From: Clostridia bacterium
GTDB lineage: Bacteria; Bacillota; Clostridia; Oscillospirales; CAG-272
DNA length: 7,716 nucleotides
Assembly: GCA_017461825.1 (NCBI GenBank)
Contig: JAFTXB010000247.1
Coordinates: 1 to 7,716 of the forward strand
Direction of reading: 5' to 3'
In this document: positions 1-6,477 of the stretch, in pieces
Layout of the letters: every line of letters begins with the position of its first letter
Position numbering within the stretch: the first letter of the stretch is position 1
Translations under genes and position numbers: made by a program
Notes under the pieces: model-generated
The model's database searches: none
What the model saw: the letters and a program-made list of their open reading frames with translations, nothing else
Told to the model about the DNA's origin: nothing

Positions 1-27
1 AAGCGCGATTTTTGACAACTCAAACGC

Positions 28-56
28 TTGCAAAAAATGGGGAAATACACTATACT
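28..56 (+). promoter_or_regulatory. Sigma-A-like promoter facing the foldback element and recG
   Basis: TTGCAA at 28-33 (5 of 6 matches to the -35 consensus) is followed after exactly 17 bases by TATACT at 51-56 (5 of 6 matches to the -10 consensus). Transcription would start near 63 and run rightward. No convincing open reading frame begins just downstream: the ATG at 58 gives only four codons before TAA. The transcript would therefore be either a long untranslated leader for recG or a non-coding RNA covering the foldback element. A perfect TTGACA also lies at 12-17, but it is too far from this -10 to pair with it. Confidence 0.5.
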
Positions 57-160
57 TATGTTGGAGTTTTAAATTCAATTTTGCTTTTTTGCAGGGGCGC
101 GGTATTCGTTAGTAAAGCCTTTGCACAAAAAACATTTCATGTGTTCTCCTAAACGGACGA

Positions 161-549
161 TTTACGTGTCATCCTGAGCGAAGGAAAACAAGCGTAGCTG
201 GTTGCCCGAAGTCGAAGATTAGCGTAGGTGAGGCTTGCCGAACGGAGCAAAACCAAGGAAAGCCGCAAAGCGGCTTGACGCAGGGATCTATAACGCTCAC
301 CAATAGCCTACCGAGGCAAATGAACTGTTCCGAGCGCACGAAAAGGAAAGTAACAGGCATAAGGCAGGATAGCAAAAATCCAAGCGAGATCCCATCGTCA
401 TTCCGCAGGCTCCATTCCTCGGTTTTGCTCCATTTCGCGCCGCCTGCGGCTTGCTCCATTTCGCAAAACTTCGACTGCGTTCCGCGTTTTTGTGCAGTGC
501 GTAGCCGTGCCGTTTGATTGGCGGAACTCCGCTCAGGATGACACATAAA
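161..549. repeat. Large foldback (quasi-palindromic) intergenic element, MITE-like
   Basis: The ends are 20-base inverted repeats, 161-180 and 530-549, with one mismatch; the shared core is GTGTCATCCTGAGCG (166-180) and its complement (530-544). Further pairs nest inside in the right order: AGTCGAAG at 210-217 with 469-476; 244-260 with 415-431 (16 of 17 match, core GGAGCAAAACC); and 276-289 with 387-400 (12 of 14 match). A pair just outside, GTTAGTAAAG at 108-117 with its complement at 569-578, suggests the unit may reach 108-578. Small hairpins sit within it, such as AAGCCGC/GCGGCTT at 260-276. Open frames on both strands look accidental: they have no ribosome binding site and the codon content of a repeat. 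No clear target-site duplication is seen. The TGTCATCCTGAGCG end is of a kind common between clostridial genes, from general knowledge. It could be a non-autonomous mobile element or a structured-RNA repeat. Confidence 0.75.
425..464. repeat. Short tandem-like direct repeat inside the foldback element
   Basis: TTGCTCCATTTCGC occurs at 425-438 and again, unchanged, at 451-464, a period of 26 bases. The spacer carries a small GCCGC/GCGGC hairpin (439-443 with 446-450). The first copy overlaps the arm that pairs with 244-260, so the second looks like a local duplication that makes the right arm longer than the left. Confidence 0.7.
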
Positions 550-580
550 GGTTTTGTTTTACAAAAAACTTTACTAACTT

Positions 581-608
581 TTGACTTTTACAATCAGCAA
601 GATAAGAA
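581..608 (+). promoter_or_regulatory. Possible recG-proximal promoter
   Basis: TTGACT at 581-586 (5 of 6 matches to -35) is followed after 16 bases by a poor -10, TAAGAA (603-608). An alternative -10, TACAAT at 589-594 (5 of 6), has no good -35 at normal spacing. The region sits immediately outside the foldback element and would give recG a short leader. Either signal is weak; transcription might instead come from 28-56. Confidence 0.25.
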
Positions 609-629
609 CAAAGAAAGGAGAATGTGCCG

Positions 630-2789
630 ATGCCCGAGCGCAAAACAACGGATATAAACGCGTCCTCGCCCGTTACGGTCTTGTCGGGAGTTGGGAAAAC
701 GAGAGCCGCAGCATACGCGAGATTGGGAATCTTCACTTTGGGGGATCTCATCCGTCACTATCCCCGCGCATACGAAAACCGAGGCGATGTTCGCATGCTG
801 AGCGAGGCGAGGATCGACGGAAAGACCGCAGTGATCCTGACAGTGGGAAGTGAGCCGAGATCGGTGCGCCTGCGCAGTCACAAATCCTTTCTCAAATTCC
901 GCGCTTTTGACGAAAGCGGTGTTTGCGACATTGTTTATTTCAATCAGGACTATCTCAAAAACAGCTTTCCCATTGGCTCGACCTTCCGCTTTTATGGAAA
1001 GGTGGAGCGGAAAGGCAAGCTGTATTCCATGGCATCCCCCGTTGCCGAAGCATGGACGGAAACGGTGCCGTTGCCGCCGCTTTGGGCGGTTTACCGAATG
1101 ACCGAAGGGATATCCCCAAAGCAGATCGCAAAGGACGTTGCCGCGGCGTTGGCGCTTTTGTCGGCGGATGGGGTCGATCCTTTGCCCACTTACCTGCGAG
1201 AGCGGCATGGGCTGTGTACGCTGTCGTACGCGGAGCGCAACATTCACAGTCCTACCGATTGGCAGGCGGTCACACGGGCGAGAAAACGGCTGGTTTACGA
1301 TGAGTTTTTCTGTTTTGCGCTGGGTGCCGCCATGTCGAGCCGAAGCGCAAAGCAAACGGGTGCACCGATTTGTGAAAACGGAGATATTACCCCGCTTACG
1401 CGGCAGTTGCCATATACCCTCACCGACGCGCAAAAGCGAGCGATCGACGACATCCGACGTGACATGGCAACGGATGTACCCATGAGCCGCATCGTGGTGG
1501 GAGACGTTGGTTGCGGAAAGACGGTATGTGCCGCTGCCGCTATGCTTATTGCCGTGCAAAACGGCAGACAAGCCGCGCTGATGGCTCCTACCGAGATCTT
1601 GGCGCGCCAGCATTACGCCGATCTCAAGCCCATTTTTGAGCGTATCGGAATCTCTTGCGAGCTGCTTATCGGTGCCACCCCCGCATCTGAAAAGCGTAGG
1701 ATCAAGCAGGCGTTGATCGCCTCCCACCCTGCCGTCCGTCTTTCGATCGTTATCGGCACCCATGCGCTGCTCTCCGACGGAGTGGAGTTTTCAGCCCCCG
1801 GGCTGGTCGTTACCGACGAGCAGCACCGTTTTGGCGCAAGACAGCGGGCGCTTTTGTCCGAGAAAAACGCACACGCTCACCTGCTTGTCATGAGCGCAAC
1901 TCCGATCCCGCGTTCGCTTGCATTGGTGCTTTACGGTGACCTTGATCTATCCAAGATCGACGAAATGCCACCAGGCCGTCAACGTGTCGATACCTTTGCG
2001 GTGGACGAATCCTACAGAGAACGCCTCAACGGTTTTATTCGAAAGCAGGTGGACGCAGGCGGACAGGTCTATGTCGTTTGTCCCGCCATTGAAGAGCAGG
2101 AGACCGCTCCCGACGAGCTTGAATTGCGCGATATTATGCCCGACGGAAGCAGGCGCGAGGAACAGCCTCCCCTCAAAGCGGCGGTCAAATATGCCGAGGA
2201 AATGCAAAAGGTTTTCCCCGAGTTTTGCGTTGCGTTCCTGCACGGAAAAATGAAGAGCGGAGAAAAGGACGCCGTTATGCACGCTTTTTCACAGGGAGAG
2301 GTGCAGGTCCTCGTTTCCACCACCGTCATCGAGGTTGGTGTCAACGTTCCAAACGCATGTTTGATGATCGTTGAGAACGCCGAGCGGTTTGGGCTTTCCC
2401 AGCTCCACCAGCTGAGAGGGCGCGTTGGGCGAGGAACCCGCAAATCCTATTGCGTGCTTGTTGCGGGCGGCACGGGTGCGGTTGGCGAACGTTCCCGCGC
2501 GCGATTGGATACCATGCGAACCACATATGACGGCTATGCGATCGCCGAGCAGGATCTGGCACAGCGCGGTCCCGGAGATTTTCTCGGCAATGCTTCGGAC
2601 GGAAGTGTGCGCCAGAGCGGCGGTTTGGTTTTTCGGCTTGCCGACGCGGGAGAGGATTCGGCGATCCTCACCGATGCCACCGCCGATGCCCGTGAGCTCG
2701 TTTTGCATGATCCGTCTCTTTCACAGTATCCCGCCCTTTTGGAACGGGTAACCGAGCTGTTTGCGGTCGATCAAGGGCTGATAAGTTGA
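630..2789 (+). CDS. recG: ATP-dependent DNA helicase RecG
   Basis: RecG is a superfamily 2 double-stranded DNA translocase that remodels stalled replication forks and branch-migrates Holliday junctions. Numbering from the ATG at 630 (719 residues): a helical N-terminus with SGVGKTRAAAYARLGI (19-34); a wedge/OB region at about 58-145; Walker A GDVGCGKT (291-298); APTEILA (319-325); the DEQH box (396-399); SAT (422-424); FLHGKM (536-541); motif V, TTVIEVGVNVPN (564-575); motif VI, QLRGRVGRG (594-602); and the RecG-specific TRG region with RGPGDFLG (646-653) and RQSGG (661-665). A GTG at 624 is in frame but only 3 bases after AAGGAG (615-620); the ATG at 630 lies 9 bases away and is preferred. 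At 719 residues it is slightly longer than usual (about 670-690), through a loop at about 489-513 and about six extra residues between RGPGDFLG and RQSG. All helicase motifs are intact. The assignment is secure. Confidence 0.97.
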   Translation: MPERKTTDINASSPVTVLSGVGKTRAAAYARLGIFTLGDLIRHYPRAYENRGDVRMLSEARIDGKTAVILTVGSEPRSVRLRSHKSFLKFRAFDESGVCDIVYFNQDYLKNSFPIGSTFRFYGKVERKGKLYSMASPVAEAWTETVPLPPLWAVYRMTEGISPKQIAKDVAAALALLSADGVDPLPTYLRERHGLCTLSYAERNIHSPTDWQAVTRARKRLVYDEFFCFALGAAMSSRSAKQTGAPICENGDITPLTRQLPYTLTDAQKRAIDDIRRDMATDVPMSRIVVGDVGCGKTVCAAAAMLIAVQNGRQAALMAPTEILARQHYADLKPIFERIGISCELLIGATPASEKRRIKQALIASHPAVRLSIVIGTHALLSDGVEFSAPGLVVTDEQHRFGARQRALLSEKNAHAHLLVMSATPIPRSLALVLYGDLDLSKIDEMPPGRQRVDTFAVDESYRERLNGFIRKQVDAGGQVYVVCPAIEEQETAPDELELRDIMPDGSRREEQPPLKAAVKYAEEMQKVFPEFCVAFLHGKMKSGEKDAVMHAFSQGEVQVLVSTTVIEVGVNVPNACLMIVENAERFGLSQLHQLRGRVGRGTRKSYCVLVAGGTGAVGERSRARLDTMRTTYDGYAIAEQDLAQRGPGDFLGNASDGSVRQSGGLVFRLADAGEDSAILTDATADARELVLHDPSLSQYPALLERVTELFAVDQGLIS

Positions 2790-2857
2790 CAAAAGACGAA
2801 TATATGATATTTTACTGCAAAAAAATGATAGTAAATTTCAAAAATGTGTGATATACT
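2786..2857 (+). promoter_or_regulatory. Promoter region of the oxidoreductase gene (two candidate signals)
   Basis: The best candidate is an extended -10, TG-A-TATACT (2849-2857), with no good -35 (TAGTAA at 2829-2834); it would start transcription near 2864 and give a leader of about 55 bases. A second candidate is a perfect TTGACA at 2786-2791, overlapping the recG stop codon, with TATTTT at 2808-2813 after 16 bases. The gap is strongly AT-rich compared with both flanking genes. No intrinsic terminator for recG is visible between the two genes, so read-through from recG is also possible. Confidence 0.45.
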
Positions 2858-2918
2858 GGGCATGTAGGAAATGTTTGTTAAAACAAAAATTTTTGATATA
2901 TGAAAGGAAGACGAAAAC

Positions 2919-4001
2919 ATGGCAAGAGTGATTAAGATTGGTATGATCGGATGCGGCGGAATTGCAAACAGCAAGCATATGCCGTCGCTTTCCAAGGTTG
3001 CAGACTGTGAAATGGTTGCGTTCTGCGACATTGTTGTTGAGCGTGCGGAAAAAGCTGCCAAAACCTTTGGAACACCCGACGCGAAGGTCTATGCGGACTA
3101 TAAGGAGCTTTTGAAGGATCCCGAGATTGAGGTTGTTCACGTCTGTACGCCAAACCGCTCGCACAGCTTTATTACCGTTGATGCGTTGGAGGCAGGCAAG
3201 CACGTCATGTGCGAAAAGCCCATGGCGATCAACTCTGCAGAAGCTCAAAAGATGCTCGACGCTGCCGAGCGCACCGGTAAAAAGCTGACCATTGGATATC
3301 AGAACCGTTTCCGTGACGATTCGCTTTTCTTGAAAAAAGAGGCTGAGGACGGCACCTTTGGTGATATTTATTACGCCAAGGCAACAGCACTCCGTCGCCG
3401 CGCGGTTCCCACGTGGGGTGTATTTCTCAACGAGTACGAGCAGGGTGGCGGCCCTCTGATCGACATCGGTACGCACGCGCTTGACCTTACCCTCTGGACC
3501 TTGAACAACTACAAGCCCAAGTACTGTCTTGGCACGACCTATCATAAGCTCAACCGCGACACCAATCAGGGCAACGCATGGGGCAACTGGGATCCCGATA
3601 AGTTTACGGTTGAGGATTCCGCGTTTGGATTTGTCGTGATGGAAAACGGCGCAACCATCGTTCTGGAATCGGCATGGGCGCTTAACACACTTGACGTGCG
3701 CGAGGCGGTCACCTCGGTCTGCGGTACTCTTGCGGGTGCGGATATGATGAGCGGTCTGCGCATCAACGGAATCCGTCAGGGCAGACAGTATGTCATGGAG
3801 CCCAGCTTCAAGGCAGGCGGTGCCGCATTCAACGAGGGCAAAAAGGGCGAATCCGCGGCAGACCGCGAGGCTCGTATGTGGATCGAAGCCGTTCGCAACG
3901 ATACGACGCCACTCACCATTCCCGAGCAAGCATATTGCGTGACACGTATTCTGGAGGGCATCTACGAGTCAGCAAAAACCGGAGATATTTATAAATTCTG
4001 A
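2919..4001 (+). CDS. Gfo/Idh/MocA-family NAD(P)-dependent oxidoreductase
   Basis: This is a complete 360-residue member of the Gfo/Idh/MocA family, soluble enzymes that oxidise or reduce a hydroxyl or keto group on sugars, inositols and related compounds with NAD(P)(H). The Rossmann fold begins at once: IKIGMIGCGGIA (5-16), with the GxGGxA nucleotide-binding loop at 11-16. CTPNRSH (76-82) follows, then the family EKP motif (CEKPMA, 98-103), whose lysine 100 is catalytic in characterised relatives. The C-terminal sheet domain carries GGPLIDIGTHALD (177-189), giving the usual Asp182/His186 pair. There is no signal peptide or membrane segment, so it is cytoplasmic. The start is supported by AAAGGA at 2903-2908, 10 bases upstream. 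The gene stands alone, 129 bases after recG and with its own promoter-like signals. Inositol dehydrogenases, anhydrofructose reductases and many uncharacterised sugar dehydrogenases look like this; the substrate cannot be read from the sequence. Confidence 0.92.
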   Translation: MARVIKIGMIGCGGIANSKHMPSLSKVADCEMVAFCDIVVERAEKAAKTFGTPDAKVYADYKELLKDPEIEVVHVCTPNRSHSFITVDALEAGKHVMCEKPMAINSAEAQKMLDAAERTGKKLTIGYQNRFRDDSLFLKKEAEDGTFGDIYYAKATALRRRAVPTWGVFLNEYEQGGGPLIDIGTHALDLTLWTLNNYKPKYCLGTTYHKLNRDTNQGNAWGNWDPDKFTVEDSAFGFVVMENGATIVLESAWALNTLDVREAVTSVCGTLAGADMMSGLRINGIRQGRQYVMEPSFKAGGAAFNEGKKGESAADREARMWIEAVRNDTTPLTIPEQAYCVTRILEGIYESAKTGDIYKF

Positions 4002-4021
4002 TGCCGTGATAAGAAATTTTT

Positions 4022-4058
4022 ATATACCCCCCAAAAATGCTTTTTTTGGGGGGTATAT
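4022..4058. terminator. Perfect 16-bp hairpin between the oxidoreductase and PHP genes, terminator-like
   Basis: ATATACCCCCCAAAAA (4022-4037) pairs perfectly with 4043-4058 around the loop TGCTT. The stem has six G-C pairs in a row flanked by A-T blocks. It begins 21 bases after the oxidoreductase stop codon, where a terminator would be expected. However, the run of T lies inside the stem (4041-4047), and no T tract follows it on either strand, so it is not a standard intrinsic terminator. It may end transcription weakly, act as a 3' RNA stabiliser, or be a protein-binding palindrome. Confidence 0.55.
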
Positions 4059-4119
4059 GCGTTGAATCGTGTAATTAGTTCCTATTTTGGCTTATTTCGT
4101 TCCCGAATTGGTATTCTTT

Positions 4120-4148
4120 TTCGAATAAAAATATGGTACAATTATACT
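4120..4148 (+). promoter_or_regulatory. Likely promoter of the beta-helix/PHP gene
   Basis: TATACT (4143-4148) lies 17 bases after a weak -35, TTCGAA (4120-4125), predicting a start near 4155 and a leader of about 40 bases. A perfect TATAAT at 4160-4165 is a second possible -10 but has no recognisable -35. The surrounding stretch (4060-4165) is AT-rich, unlike the genes either side. Together with the hairpin upstream, this suggests the gene can be transcribed independently of the oxidoreductase gene. Confidence 0.4.
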
Positions 4149-4195
4149 GTATCATTGGATATAATTCCGCTTGGCGATGAAATGGAGTATGAACC

Positions 4196-6424
4196 ATGCA
4201 ACAATTACCGAAAGGCTATTATGCGGTGCAGTCTGATTTTGAAAACGCGCCGAAGGATTCTTTTATATACAAGGGCGTGACCTATGCGGTGACCGAGGGG
4301 GTCAACCTGTTTGGATCACTTGCTGATGCGGCACAAAAAGCCGAGGAGATCCCGAATGAGATCATTGAGGGGCTTGAAAGAAAATCATTTGATACCCCCG
4401 TTCTGCTCTTTTCCGAGGGAAGGCATGTAATTGATAAATTTGTTTTTGAGCGTTCACTCACTTTGCTCGGTCAGTGGGCGGGTGTCAGCCCCAATACCCC
4501 TGCCGAAAATGCCGCCGATCTTCCCACGCTCACCGAGGGGCGCGGAGAAAACGAATCTAAGCTTTTCGGATCGTTTTGGTTCGGCAACATGCGTGTTGCT
4601 TCGGAACAGGTAGAAAAGATTGAGATCGACGGCTTTACACAGCGCCAAGCGCGCTTTCAGGACGTGCGCCGCAAAACGGGTAACTATGTTTTGCGCTTTT
4701 GCAATAATATTGTAAAGGGCCCCTGCGGCAGAACGCTGTACAGTTTTGCGTCACCTCTTGAGGGAGAGGACGTGAACCGCGATATTTTGTATCAGAATAT
4801 CCGCGTGATGGATTACGACGATTTCGGTTATGGGGAGAGCTTCGTGCACCTCAACGCACGCCGCGCCGTCTTTGACGGCTTCTGCTATGCCGACGGAAAT
4901 CTTTCCTTCGGGCTGACGCCCTTTTCACGTACCGTTGTCAACTCCGATGTAAACGGAACCCCTTGCGAATATATGATTCGCAATTCCCATTTCCAAAACG
5001 TTGCGTCATTTAATTTCCTGGCGACCGTATGCGCCGAAAAGGGTTCTGTTTCGCTGGCTGTCGAGAATTCGAGCTTTGTGAATGTCACCCCCGAAAACGG
5101 TGCTGTGCTGCATCCGCAACTGCCGGGCGACAACAGCAGTTTGACCGTTAAGGGCTGCCGCTTTGTTGATACGAGAGGCAACACGTCACCTGCTATTTTG
5201 GTGAGAGGCGAGGGCAAGCAGGTCAAAATTTGCGATTCTACATTTGAGGGCTTTTCTGCCGAGTGGGAGACCGAGATCATCCGCACCGAGGCACCCGTTT
5301 TTATCGAGAACCGCGAAACCGACTGGCTTTGCACGGAGGGAACTGAAGATCCTCACACCGTTGTAGGCAATGCAAACCGCGATCTCGCTGCGCTGGACAA
5401 GATGTACGAGGGCAGAAAGGCTTATCGCGGCGACCTGCACGTTCACACCAAGTGCGGCGGAACCAGTGACGGCATTTTTGAAATGAGCAAATGGCCTGAG
5501 CAGATGGACGAAAAAGGGGTTGATTTTGCCGCTATTGTCGACCACAAGCAAATGAGAGGATTCTTCCTGCCCGAGTGGGATGAGACACGTTTCCTGTATG
5601 GCACCGAGCCCGGCATGAGCATTACCGAGGGGCTTCGCGCCTGCCGCCACGGGCAAAATTCGATCCATTACAATATGATCTTTCCGCACAAATACGGGCT
5701 TGCAATGCTTTTGGCAAACGTGCCCGAGCACAAATTTAACGGAGATGAGCTGACAGGATCGTTCAGCTATTTCAAGGTGCCTTATGAAAGATTCCTTGAG
5801 ATCGCGAAAAAGGTGCAGGATCTGGGCGGCATTATGGTGCACGCGCATCCCACCATTATGCTCTGCTCAAACGATCCCATGGATTTTTACCTCGGAGAGC
5901 ATACCTTTATCGAAACCATTTATGATACGGTCTATTCTTACGCCACCCGTTGTGCGTATAAGCTGTGGACAGATCTCTTGGCACTGGGCAAGCGTGTTTA
6001 CGCATCGTCGGGCTCGGATTCGCACAGCTACGTGATGAATACGGCGCTTGCAACCTTTTACACCAAGGAAAAGCATCACAGCGCATTTTTTGAAAAGATG
6101 CACGCCGCCGATTTTAACCCCGGTGCCGTGGGTATGCAGATGTGCATTGACGAGCACCCCATGGGCTCGGAGATCGAGTATCGCGAGGGCATGAAGCTTT
6201 CCTTGCGCATTCAAGATTTCTTTGCCCACGAGTGGAGAGCCGACACCGTGTACGCACTGCGCATTTTTACCGACAAGGGAATAGCGTACTACTCCGAATT
6301 CAACGGAAAGTGTCCGCAAGAGGTTCAGCTCGAGGTACAGAAGCGCGGCTTCTACCGTGCCGACATCTACGACATGACGCACGATTGCGTTGTGGCGCTT
6401 ACCAACCCCATCTGGCTGGATTGA
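4196..6424 (+). CDS. Beta-helix-like/PHP fusion protein, CehA/McbA-type metallohydrolase
   Basis: A 742-residue protein in three parts. Residues 1-60 are a lead-in. Residues about 65-390 consist of short beta-rich turns with recurrent N-S/C-x-F steps (IRNSHFQNV, VENSSFVNV, VKGCRFVDT, ICDSTFEGF), as in right-handed beta-helices of the pectate lyase type. Residues about 408-625 form a PHP metal-dependent hydrolase domain with a full-looking ligand set: DLHVHT (413-418), Asp425, Asp449-His450, Glu471, His491, HAH (549-551) and SDSH (607-610). Residues about 655-742 are a beta-rich tail ending in NPIWLD, as in CehA/McbA-type proteins. PHP domains hydrolyse phosphoesters or other esters at a two- or three-metal centre; the substrate here is unknown. 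No signal peptide or membrane segment is visible, so it should be cytoplasmic, which is odd for a beta-helix. GGAG at 4184-4187, 8 bases upstream, supports the start. The gene ends with tandem in-frame stops, TGA TAG. PHP assignment is strong; the beta-helix is inferred by eye. Confidence 0.88.
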   Translation: MQQLPKGYYAVQSDFENAPKDSFIYKGVTYAVTEGVNLFGSLADAAQKAEEIPNEIIEGLERKSFDTPVLLFSEGRHVIDKFVFERSLTLLGQWAGVSPNTPAENAADLPTLTEGRGENESKLFGSFWFGNMRVASEQVEKIEIDGFTQRQARFQDVRRKTGNYVLRFCNNIVKGPCGRTLYSFASPLEGEDVNRDILYQNIRVMDYDDFGYGESFVHLNARRAVFDGFCYADGNLSFGLTPFSRTVVNSDVNGTPCEYMIRNSHFQNVASFNFLATVCAEKGSVSLAVENSSFVNVTPENGAVLHPQLPGDNSSLTVKGCRFVDTRGNTSPAILVRGEGKQVKICDSTFEGFSAEWETEIIRTEAPVFIENRETDWLCTEGTEDPHTVVGNANRDLAALDKMYEGRKAYRGDLHVHTKCGGTSDGIFEMSKWPEQMDEKGVDFAAIVDHKQMRGFFLPEWDETRFLYGTEPGMSITEGLRACRHGQNSIHYNMIFPHKYGLAMLLANVPEHKFNGDELTGSFSYFKVPYERFLEIAKKVQDLGGIMVHAHPTIMLCSNDPMDFYLGEHTFIETIYDTVYSYATRCAYKLWTDLLALGKRVYASSGSDSHSYVMNTALATFYTKEKHHSAFFEKMHAADFNPGAVGMQMCIDEHPMGSEIEYREGMKLSLRIQDFFAHEWRADTVYALRIFTDKGIAYYSEFNGKCPQEVQLEVQKRGFYRADIYDMTHDCVVALTNPIWLD

Positions 6425-6438
6425 TAGCATAAACAAAG

Positions 6439-6470
6439 ACCGCCCCGAACGCATTGGCGTTCGGGGCGGT
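6439..6470. terminator. Bidirectional intrinsic terminator between convergent genes
   Basis: ACCGCCCCGAACGC (6439-6452) pairs perfectly with 6457-6470 around the loop ATTG: a 14-bp GC-rich stem. On the minus strand it is followed by CTTTGTTT, a fair U-rich tail, so it best serves the FAD oxidase gene, whose stop is only 8 bases away. On the plus strand the tail (GATTGGTTTA) is weaker, but the stem should also end transcripts of the PHP gene, which stops 15 bases before it. Confidence 0.9.
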
Positions 6471-6477
6471 GATTGGT

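Noticed and set aside
169..546. A 125-codon minus-strand open frame and an 80-codon plus-strand frame (275-517) in the region before recG
   Set aside because: Both lie inside the foldback repeat, lack a ribosome binding site, and read like translated repeat DNA. Such frames are often misannotated as hypothetical proteins.
161..578. CRISPR array or insertion sequence in the region upstream of recG
   Set aside because: There are no regularly spaced repeats with unique spacers and no transposase frame; the structure is a foldback palindrome.
624..632. GTG at 624 as the start of recG
   Set aside because: It leaves only 3 bases after AAGGAG; the ATG at 630 with 9 bases is a better start, and the two extra codons add no family-conserved sequence.
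594..1763. A 389-codon open frame on the minus strand opposite recG
   Set aside because: It is the mirror of the recG reading frame, rich in Arg/Gly/His with no recognisable domain; recG on the plus strand is unmistakable.
2874..2887. TTTGTT/AACAAA hairpin in the leader of the oxidoreductase gene as a terminator or riboswitch
   Set aside because: The stem is six A/T-rich pairs with a two-base loop and no larger conserved RNA structure is visible; too weak to call.
2838..3929. A 363-codon minus-strand open frame opposite the oxidoreductase gene
   Set aside because: It covers nearly the same span as a clearly recognisable Gfo/Idh/MocA gene and has no ribosome site or known motifs; a shadow frame.
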